Source: Ophryocystis elektroscirrha (taxonomy: Eukaryota > Apicomplexa > Conoidasida > Neogregarinorida > Ophryocystidae). From it: a stretch of DNA of 31,107 nucleotides. Both the position numbers and the translations under genes were made by a program. This document shows positions 19,737 through 31,107 of the stretch, piece by piece. Location: the NCBI GenBank assembly GCA_030141585.1, contig JAQIFP010000050.1, positions 1-31,107 of the forward strand. The letters run 5' to 3'. Position 1 is the first letter of the stretch. Each line of letters opens with the position of its first letter. Under the pieces are notes generated by a model. That model did not search any database, was not told the origin of the DNA, and was given only the letters and a program-made list of their open reading frames with translations.

Positions 19737-21359
19737 ATTGAATATATATGAATAAATATTCATAAAGTTTAAAGTTCTAAATTATAAAAAGTTATTTATT
19801 AGGTTGTATTCTAATTTGATAACGTGTGATGGTTTATCAAATTTATTTGAACCAAGGGCCTATACTTCCTCAATATCGGATGCTACTAATCCATGGATTA
19901 TATTTAAGATCCTAAATGACAAAGTTAGACAATCTCTTGAAAATTCTTCCGTTGGTTCCGCTGAGTGGATGGAAAATACTAGGCAGTATCTAGACGCTTG
20001 TCTTTTTAATCAATTAGACCTATATAATTTATGGTGGTGGAAAATTGTTATAATTCTTTCTGAAATATTCTTAAAAAAAATACAGTTATACAATGGCATA
20101 AAAATAATATATAAATGTGTTGAAGAACATTTTTTCAATTTTTGCAATAATAAAATATCGTTGGAGTCAATTAAGCCTTTTTTATTTGTTATTTATACAA
20201 TAAATATCCCAAACATCTTTTATTTCCAAGTTCTCAGTCAAGGTTTTGTTTCGTCAAGAAATTATTTACAGGTAAAAATAACGCATCTATTAAAATGTTT
20301 TTTTAGGCTGCGTACTATCACTTAAATGCATTTTTGTATTCTATTAAATGGAATACAGAGATTATCGATGAAGTTTTGATTGAATATTTGGAAAAACATG
20401 CAGATGCTATACAGAATACGATAGAGTCTCAAATTAATGATGTTATAAAATATAACGAAATAAGCACTCCTCATTTAAATGGTAATCTATACGAAAGATG
20501 TTTATCTAAAACAAATGTAAACTATACGGGGATATTTAAAACAACGCAAAGCTTTTTTGTGCATACTCTATTTACGGCCACAGCTAGTAAAGAATTCCAA
20601 AACTTAATATTTCAAATATCCAATTATATTCAAAGTCAATTATCCGCTTTACTGAAATTATCGCAATATTCTTTTATAGCATCAGACTCGATTGAACCTA
20701 ATCTATTCAAAATGATAACATATGAAGAACTATATCGAGACATTCATGATATTATATCTCAGTTTATAGCACAAGATACAGTTGATGACATAACGCAAAT
20801 TGAAGTTACCTCCATCCACTCTATCTTTTTTGATTCAACCTATAATATAGTCAAGATTATATATCTATGTGTATATATTACGCAGAATGTATGGATTCAC
20901 GCAGAATGGTGTAAAAGCTCTGATTACTTGTTATGTTTATACGTTGCTTGGGCTCTAAATACAATAGCATTTATAAGAAATGCAGATAAAAATGAAAACT
21001 TGTCATTAACAACTGCAGTTCAATTAATAAAAATTGCTAATATTTTATTAAATAAATTTTCAAGTTTAATTGAGCAATCTGATACTAGAAATATCAAACG
21101 TTCCAAGCAATTAGTAAACAAAACCATTCAAGAAACCTTCAGTTACCTAACAATACCGAATGATTTAAGTTCAAGCAAACCTTTCAAACTAATTACAGAA
21201 TATCAAACAAATCCCTCATTAATAATAGCTTATTCCGTATTACAGATATTTGATCGTTTAAAAAGTGTACATCAGACTATAGACCCTGTAAAAGTTTCAG
21301 CTATAGATTCAACGGACTTATACTGCAATTTACTTTGCTTGCCTCCACAAAGCGCATAA
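14011..21359 (+). CDS. NUP98: Nup98-Nup96 nucleoporin precursor, 15 exons, about 2002 aa
   Basis: This polyprotein self-cleaves into Nup98, the GLFG gatekeeper of the pore channel and mRNA export, and Nup96, a scaffold subunit of the Y (Nup107-160) complex. Exons: 14011-14164, 14234-14389, 14603-14889, 15125-15656, 15756-17751, 17896-17981, 18080-18163, 18238-18469, 18502-18602, 18683-18858, 18896-19033, 19105-19518, 19551-19681, 19803-20271 and 20307-21359. Residues 1-600 carry dozens of LFG/GLFG repeats. A Gle2-binding (GLEBS) motif lies at about 170-210 (RIQCITNL, then TLEELRWEDYQ, split by an intron). The autoproteolytic domain spans about 900-1052 and ends VEHFSRYAL (human VSHFSKYGL); the cut is predicted between F1048 and S1049. 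The helical Nup96 part follows, with MPDWRTLLALLIWFLSP. A 32-nt intron at 18470-18501 is needed to stay in frame. Confidence 0.95.
19700..19731. repeat. (TA)n microsatellite in Nup98-96 intron 13
   Basis: About 16 TA units lie in the 121-nt intron 19682-19802. Confidence 0.9.
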
Positions 21360-21487
21360 ATCCCACTGGTCATTTTTGTTTGTTTTATGTTTATTTAAAA
21401 AATCGCAATTTATAACACTTGTAGAACTCTAAAGAAGTTATTTTAAATTTATATAATAAACAGTTTTTTGTACCTTATTATGAATAG

Positions 21488-23330
21488 ATGCTGGTTAACG
21501 ATAAAGCTAACTTGACTTCTGGCACTTCCAGCTTAGAAAAAAATATTGTTAAAGAAACTGATGCACATGAAGATTCCGTAAATGATTCCGCTGATACAAA
21601 AAGAGACCCATCGCAAGATAATTACATTGAAAGTCTTTTTTCGGACAACACTAATTTAACTCAAGTTTTAGATATAGAAAATGTCACTGAAACGTAAATA
21701 AAAACTCTTATAAATATAGAAATGATAAATTATTTACTTTGTATGTACAAAGTAAATAGAAATTACATGCATAAAATATGATTTTTTTACAGAAATGTTT
21801 TTATGCAATTAAACTAAATTTAAATATATATATATATATATTCATATATTCATTTATAATTAGATCAAAAGTTATAAACGAGCTCCAAACAAATTGTAAA
21901 CATAACACACTTATAAAAGGCTTATGTACGGACTGTGGGCAAATTATACTTGAAACTTGCAACCAGCAATCATATACTGCTCAACTAGGGTTTCTTACTT
22001 CCGACTCAGAATTTTCTGTTTCACATAGTGTAATGTTTATTATCTTTTAATTTTTTATTTATAGGCAGTAGAAATCTTAGAGCTGCAAAAAATTGAGTTT
22101 CTTTTAAAAAAAAAAAAGCTTCCTCTTGTATGTTTATTGCCTACAGGAAAAAATCAATATATATATATTACTGTCATAAACATTAACATTGTAGGTTTTG
22201 GATCTAGACAACACTCTAGTCCATGCTTATCCATCTCCTCCTCCCAATGATGTAGGTCAGCTAATTTCTGACGAGTCATTTAAAATGTGTTCATTGAATG
22301 AAAAAGATTTATACGTCAAGACAGATCCCAAAACCGAAAACTTTTTTTCTCCTCCTTTTTATGCTTTTGACTTCAGCTATCCCCACTATCTTAATCACAG
22401 TAATCCAGATGTTGATCAGGCTATACAGCATTGGGAAAGCAGAATTTTATTTTCAACTTATTGTGACGAAAATGATCCTAGGGACATGTGCCTTAAACGT
22501 AATTTGTGCATGTATATTCATAAATGTCAGATTACTTATGTTATTACAAATTAAGACCCGGTGTTCTTTCCTTTTTAAAAAAAATATCTGAATTATATGA
22601 GCTATACTTATTTACAGCTGGTACATCTGTACATGCTTTTTCTGTAAGTAGGCGTAAAGTTTTTATGTTGGTAGAGTTTACAAATTTTGGATCCAAAAAG
22701 AATTTGGTTTGGAAATCGAATATTTACCCGAGATGATTTACCTTTATTAGATTTTGGAGTATTAGGATTGAAGTCTATTCAGCGAATTTTTCCTGGTCAT
22801 CTTATTCGTCACCATTTGGTAAATAAATTAATTGATTCCAGCATAAATTAAAAAAAAAAATGTTTATGTTTAGATTAGATTCAGTTAAATTAGTTGTAAA
22901 GAATATACATACTTTTATCAATAATTATAATAATTAGTATTGATTAATTTACATCAAAAATATTCTGGTACTATATGAAATCTTTTAAATGTCTATATAC
23001 ATGTTTGCATACAGTTTTTTTTTTAGTTTTGTAAATTTGCAGGTTACTATTGTAGATGATTCTGAAAATGTGTGGTCTAATGACTCTAATTTGTTGAAAG
23101 TTCATGCTTATCACTGGTGGCCTGATCCATCGGTGCATCCTTTTTTATTCCTTTATTGTAGAAGAACCGCTATAAGTAAAACCATTGATATCATCAACTT
23201 ATATTTAGACGCTGGTTCCCATTCCCATGTCCCTGTTCGTATAATTGATCCGGAAGCATATACACGTATAAGAGCCGCCTCTTGTGCTTTATTAAATTTT
23301 TGTCCCTCAAGTAAGTTTGATTATTTACTT

Positions 23331-23376
<46 letters not shown>

Positions 23377-24711
23377 ATATATATATATATATATATACAT
23401 ATATGATACAATAAATATATAGTCGATAATTAAGTTAATCTTATTGTGTATTATTATAACAATAAGCACATATAAGCATTAACAAAATGTTTGTAAATAT
23501 GTTTTTTTTTATAATTTATATTTACGTAAATTTATTGAACATTTTTTAGTTATAAGATTATGTAAATCTCCTTGTAAAATTGTAACATCCCAATCCACAA
23601 AGAAACTTTCTTGCAACAATAATCTAAATAAGACATCAGAAAACCCTGTAAAAAAACTGAAATTAGACGAAGAGGTCGAATTACTTGAAGAAAAAAATAG
23701 CAAGAAAAATTATTCAGAAAATGAAAAATGGAATTACACTCAACTTGACAACGAAACCATTGATGAAATGAATGCTAGGCTTCTTTCAAATGCAACTATA
23801 GGTTGGAAACCCCCCAAAGTTTTAAAAGACACGGACAAGCAGTTACCATTCTTATACGTCATTTTGAAAGCTGTTCATAACAAGTTTTTTACTCAAGTGT
23901 GTCTCATCATAAACCAGAAGTTTATAGCTTGGAAACTTTATTCCTGAGACACCGGAAAATTTGCTGAATCTTCCAAACGTTAAAGTAATATATTTTGATG
24001 TATATATGTATTTTTTCTGTAACCTAAAATTAAAGCTTCATATTGCTATTTCTTTAGGATATAACTGACTCGATAAGATTCAATGTATTACATGGGGCTA
24101 AGATTTTAACTACAGGAATACGTGAATCTTCTATCCCTGACTTTGCACACACTGATCTTGGGAAGTAATTTATTTAAAAGATAGACAGTTTTCTTCAGAA
24201 ATATAAGTAAATTGGGAGGAACTTTGATTAAGCAGTCTAATAAATTTAATGACGCAACTCACTTGATTGTGGGAAAAGGTAAATTTACATGAATTGTGTG
24301 CATAAACAAGACGTTAATTTGTTTAAACCAAAAAAAAAAAAAAAAAAGCTCTTTCAATATATTTTACAATAATAAAATTAGCAATAAACCAGTATAACCA
24401 TAAATCATTTGTTTGTAGAAACAGAATATTACATTGACATTAAGGAAAATAATAAATTGTGCAAAATTGTAAGATTATAACATTTAAAACTATGTCAGGC
24501 TCATTTAATGTGGTTAGAAGCAGCTTTATTCACATTTACAACGTGGGACTGTGATTTTTTTGATGTTGATAAATGCAAAGAAAATTATCGCGTATTTTGG
24601 GACGCATTCGACTCTGATGAATTCTCTTTCACAAATATATATAATAGAAATCTAGAGCCGCAAAATAGTCTTCTTGAAGATCTTTTTGGTGACGTACCGT
24701 CAAGGGATTAG
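21488..24711 (+). CDS. FCP1: RNA polymerase II CTD phosphatase FCP1, 13 exons, 705 aa
   Basis: FCP1 removes Ser2 phosphates from the Rpb1 C-terminal domain so that RNA polymerase II can be recycled. Exons: 21488-21693, 21864-22029, 22065-22127, 22195-22498, 22531-22643, 22675-22818, 23043-23310, 23550-23896, 23928-23984, 24058-24164, 24199-24278, 24419-24468 and 24499-24711. All junctions keep frame. The FCPH domain has VLDLDNTLVHA with the DxDxT catalytic Asp (D148, D150), KLRPGVLSFLKK, FTAGT, FGNRIFTRDDLP and IVDDSENVW. DTDKQLPFL and a C-terminal BRCT domain (about 556-680; ILTTGIR, LGGTLIKQ, ATHLIVGK, MWLEAALF) follow, as in the family. A CxxC-containing segment near residues 75-95 (CKHNTLIKGLCTDCG) lies before the catalytic domain. 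Intron 8 has an unusual GTGTGT donor. Confidence 0.94.
21731..21758. repeat. 13-bp inverted repeat in FCP1 intron 1
   Basis: TATTTACTTTGTA at 21731-21743 is followed after a TG spacer by its exact reverse complement at 21746-21758. It sits 37 bp inside the first FCP1 intron (21694-21863). Confidence 0.6.
23335..23401. repeat. Long (TA)n microsatellite in FCP1 intron 7
   Basis: More than 30 TA units, broken only by single C substitutions, fill much of the 239-nt intron 23311-23549. It is the longest TA tract in the window. Confidence 0.95.
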
Positions 24712-24808
24712 TCATGTAATTGTCATGAAGATATCGTCATAATACATTTTTTGCAAACTTTTTTTTTAATATTTTTCAATAAATTTATAATACTGAATTA
24801 TATATAGA

Positions 24809-27559
24809 ATGGATTTTGCAACAGATTTAAAGGAGCTTTCATTGCACCATTGTTTTAAACCTTCATCTGTGGCAGTTATTGGAGCTACGGAAAGAGAGGG
24901 CTCTGTCGGTAAAACAGTACTAGAAAACCTTATAAGATGCCGTGGAGAAGAAAAATCTAAATTTGACATATATCCGGTTAATATCTCGAGATCTACTTGT
25001 TGTGGTCTTGATTGCTATTCTTCTATCAATAACTGTCCTTCTACGGTAGATTTAGCTGTAATTGTAATACCAGCTTACCACGTTGAAAAAGCTGTAGCTG
25101 ACTGTGGGGAAGCAGGAGTCAAGTTCTTGATAATTATTTCTGCAGGTTTCAAAGAATTAGGCGATGAAGGAGCTGAAAGAGAGCATCGCGTAGTTGAATT
25201 AGCTAAAAAATACTCTATGAGAATTATAGGTCCAAACTGTTTAGGAATTATGTGTCCAAATAACAATTTAAACGCGACATTTGCGGCTTCCGATGCCTTA
25301 AAAGGATCTATAGCTTTTATATCACAATCAGGAGCAATGTGCACATGTGTTCTAGATTGGTCACTTAAAGAAAAAATTGGATTTTCGGCATTTATTTCCA
25401 TAGGTTCCATGTGTGATATTTCATGGCCAGATATAATTGAGTATTTTGGTCATGATCCAGATACTAAAGCTATACTTATATATATGGAGTCCATTGGTGA
25501 TGCAGAAAAATTTATTGAAGTAGCTAAAGAGATAACTAAAGTTAAACCAATTGTAGTTATTAAAGCTGGTATTACATCTGAAGCTAAAAGTGCAGCCGAG
25601 TCTCATACAGGTTCTTTAGCTGGTAGCCATGAATCGTTTATATGCACTATGAAAAGATGCAACATTATTGTAGTAAATTCTATTGCAGAGTTTATCGGTA
25701 TGGGTAATTATTTATCCAAACAACCATTACCTCGAGATTCTAAAATATGCATTATCACTAACGCTGGAGGCCCTGGAGTTTTAGCAACAGATTCTGCAGT
25801 TATCAGTGGTTTAGAAATATATAAAATGCCTGAAGTAATTATTGATGAATTAAGTACATTTTTACCATCTGCTTGGAGCCACTCTAATCCTGTTGATATA
25901 CTAGGAGATGCATCTGCTTCAATATATTACCAAACACTTGAAGCTATACTAAATAGTCCTGAAGCAGATTCTGTGGACTCTATACTAGTGATTTTATCAC
26001 CCCAATCCGTCACAGATTCCACTGGTACAGCCAAATCTATTTTAGAGTTTAAAACGTCCAAAAAGCCAATAGTCTGTGCATGGATGGGTGGTGTTGAAGT
26101 ACACGAAGGAAGTGTATTATTGAATAGCCACAACGTACCTTGCTTTGATACACCAGATTTGGCTTGCCAAATCTTGGGCAAATTATATCAATATAAACGT
26201 AATTTAGTCCTATACATGCCCAGAGACACAATGGATGAAAATATGGCTCCCAATGAACTTGTGTCTAAAAAAGCTGGACGGTATAACATTGAGTATATAC
26301 AGAAAACCATTTGTGACCATGAATATAATATACCAACATACCAAAAACTACAAGAAGCTTTAAAAAAGAGCACAGAAATTATCGAAAATTGCAAAATTGC
26401 TCAAAGAAATGTTCTTACAGAAAGCGAATCTAAAAAAGTTTTTTCATATTTCAATATACCCGTATGTGCAACAATACTTTGTCACAGCTTAGATAAGGCG
26501 AAAACAGCTGCAACCCATCTTGGTTACCCAGTTGTACTGAAATTACACTCAGAACAAATATCTCATAAATCGGATGTTGGAGGCGTACATATAAACATAC
26601 AAACAGAAGAAGAATTAACAGAGAAATATAATTTAATACAGCAAAATTTAGATAAATTGGGCAAATCCGAATGTTTTCAAGGAGTCACAGTTCAACAATA
26701 TTTAGATGTAAAATCGGGATATGAGCTTATTCTCGGTTCTTCGTTAGATTTGCAGTATGGTCCGATGATATTATTTGGATTTGGAGGAGTTATGGTAGAA
26801 GTTTTTAAAGACTGTGCATTAGAATTATTACCATTGGACCCAATAGTAACAATTAATCAAATTACATCAACCAAAATATATAATGCCATTTGCGCAGAAA
26901 AAAAATCCAGATTTTTGAATATATCTCCTCATAAAGTAATAGAAATGTTACTTCGATTTTCATTGATGGTTCAAACATTATCTACTCATGTGCAAGAAAT
27001 AGACATTAATCCTTTAATTGCTTTACAGCAAGGAGGGAAAGATGTGCTGATAGGATTAGATGCACGTATTGTACTTAGAGATGAACAAACTAAAAATTAT
27101 CCAACTGCCATTGTACCTTCTTATCCTATTCAGTACATTTTTGAAAAAACAGTTGAGCGTAAAACTGTAGCAATATACCCTGCTACTTTTAACGACTATA
27201 CAAAGCTTAAAACACTTAACCTTTCTCACTTAGCCTACAGTAATTATTCCAAACAAATACCTCTACTGATGGTTCATGAAGATAGGTTACTTGCAGTTAG
27301 TGTTATTACTATGTTACCTTATAAAACACCTACAGCTGTTTTCGAAATTTATAAAGCGGACAAAATAAATAACGAATCACCAACTATGGATGCACTTTTA
27401 TCCAAAACTTTTGAAGTTGCTAAACGTATGAATATTCAAACTTTGATTTCTATAAACACACCACCCATGGAAAGTTTGAAAAATCAAAAACACTGCGATA
27501 TAAAATTAACAAAATTGGATAAATCAGTTATTGATGCCTGTGCAATATCTATTCAATAA
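24809..27559 (+). CDS. ADP-forming acyl-/acetyl-CoA synthetase (ACD) with C-terminal extension, 916 aa
   Basis: ACD converts acyl-CoA plus ADP and phosphate to the free acid, CoA and ATP, so it can make ATP by substrate-level phosphorylation. Domains in order: CoA-binding (about 15-140; VAVIGATEREGSVGKTVLENL), succinyl-CoA-ligase-like domains (about 160-470) with the phosphohistidine loop ESHTGSLAGSHESF (H266), and an ATP-grasp domain (about 530-755; GYPVVLKLHSEQISHKSDVGG, ILFGFGGVMVEVF, QEIDINPLI). Entamoeba and Giardia enzymes stop near 710-730 aa; here about 150 residues follow. Their size and place match the GNAT acetyltransferase domain of bacterial Pat-type fusions, but the acetyl-CoA loop is not clear, so the domain may be degenerate. 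It is the longest gene here without introns, between two intron-rich genes. No targeting peptide is visible, so it is probably cytosolic. Confidence 0.93.
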   Translation: MDFATDLKELSLHHCFKPSSVAVIGATEREGSVGKTVLENLIRCRGEEKSKFDIYPVNISRSTCCGLDCYSSINNCPSTVDLAVIVIPAYHVEKAVADCGEAGVKFLIIISAGFKELGDEGAEREHRVVELAKKYSMRIIGPNCLGIMCPNNNLNATFAASDALKGSIAFISQSGAMCTCVLDWSLKEKIGFSAFISIGSMCDISWPDIIEYFGHDPDTKAILIYMESIGDAEKFIEVAKEITKVKPIVVIKAGITSEAKSAAESHTGSLAGSHESFICTMKRCNIIVVNSIAEFIGMGNYLSKQPLPRDSKICIITNAGGPGVLATDSAVISGLEIYKMPEVIIDELSTFLPSAWSHSNPVDILGDASASIYYQTLEAILNSPEADSVDSILVILSPQSVTDSTGTAKSILEFKTSKKPIVCAWMGGVEVHEGSVLLNSHNVPCFDTPDLACQILGKLYQYKRNLVLYMPRDTMDENMAPNELVSKKAGRYNIEYIQKTICDHEYNIPTYQKLQEALKKSTEIIENCKIAQRNVLTESESKKVFSYFNIPVCATILCHSLDKAKTAATHLGYPVVLKLHSEQISHKSDVGGVHINIQTEEELTEKYNLIQQNLDKLGKSECFQGVTVQQYLDVKSGYELILGSSLDLQYGPMILFGFGGVMVEVFKDCALELLPLDPIVTINQITSTKIYNAICAEKKSRFLNISPHKVIEMLLRFSLMVQTLSTHVQEIDINPLIALQQGGKDVLIGLDARIVLRDEQTKNYPTAIVPSYPIQYIFEKTVERKTVAIYPATFNDYTKLKTLNLSHLAYSNYSKQIPLLMVHEDRLLAVSVITMLPYKTPTAVFEIYKADKINNESPTMDALLSKTFEVAKRMNIQTLISINTPPMESLKNQKHCDIKLTKLDKSVIDACAISIQ

Positions 27560-27703
27560 TTTTGAGTATTATATCAAAATTTTTACATAATAGGCCTCAC
27601 AACTATTTTTTTAATTAATTTTATATAACTAATTTTTTTTCAAATTATTATGAAGTTTAGTTACAACCATTAATTCAATCAGTGCAAATTAATTTAGTTA
27701 TTC

Positions 27704-31107
<3,404 letters not shown>

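Noticed and set aside
22989..23042. N-terminal hydrophobic start (MSIYMFAYSFFF) for a separate protein in the FCP1 region
   Set aside because: This is intron sequence read through: the AG at 23041-23042 is the acceptor for the FCP1 exon beginning VTIVDDSENVW.

Overview
The window is the left end of a nuclear chromosome of a unicellular eukaryote. It opens with a pure CCCTAAA telomere (TTTAGGG on the G strand), and every gene is eukaryotic and mostly intron-rich. The DNA is strongly AT-rich. A TTTAGGG telomere is found in many protists, including alveolates such as apicomplexans as well as in plants and algae, so the species cannot be fixed from this window; I lean to a small-genome protist. 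Standard stop codons fit every model.

I rebuilt gene models by hand by joining exons in frame against known family motifs. This gives 14 genes. From the left: a small predicted secreted protein (-), a short coiled-coil protein (+), thiamine pyrophosphokinase (+, 7 exons), trimethylguanosine synthase TGS1 (-, 3 exons), an SRm160/SRRM1-like PWI-domain splicing factor (+, 6 exons), an unassigned multi-pass membrane protein (+, 5 exons), three minus-strand intronless genes (orphan 160 aa, MORN-repeat 571 aa, F-box-like 467 aa), the GTPase DRG1 (-, 9 exons, 367 aa), the nucleoporin precursor Nup98-Nup96 (+, 15 exons, about 2002 aa), the RNA polymerase II CTD phosphatase FCP1 (+, 13 exons, 705 aa), a 916-aa ADP-forming acyl-CoA synthetase with a C-terminal extension (+, no introns), and MCM6 (+, at least 11 exons, running off the right edge).

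The 61 introns I place fall into two classes: 33 are 27-43 nt, and the rest are about 50-430 nt, many of them swollen by (TA)n microsatellites. Nearly all begin GTA and end TAG or CAG. Genes are packed tightly: convergent neighbours are 17 nt apart or overlap at their stop codons, and divergent pairs share promoters of about 160-190 bp. There is no visible subtelomeric repeat zone or gene family: housekeeping genes start within 1 kb of the telomere.

Several products act in RNA metabolism and nuclear transport: TGS1 caps snRNAs, SRRM1-like promotes splicing, FCP1 recycles RNA polymerase II, and Nup98-96 builds the pore through which mRNA leaves. This may be coincidental. No bacterial operon, CRISPR array, transposon, rRNA or tRNA gene was seen. 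The most unusual items are the intronless ACD-type enzyme, the bimodal short introns, the TGS1 gene whose C-terminal half sits in a separate-looking reading frame, and the 8-bp tandem array that interrupts MCM6 at the right edge.
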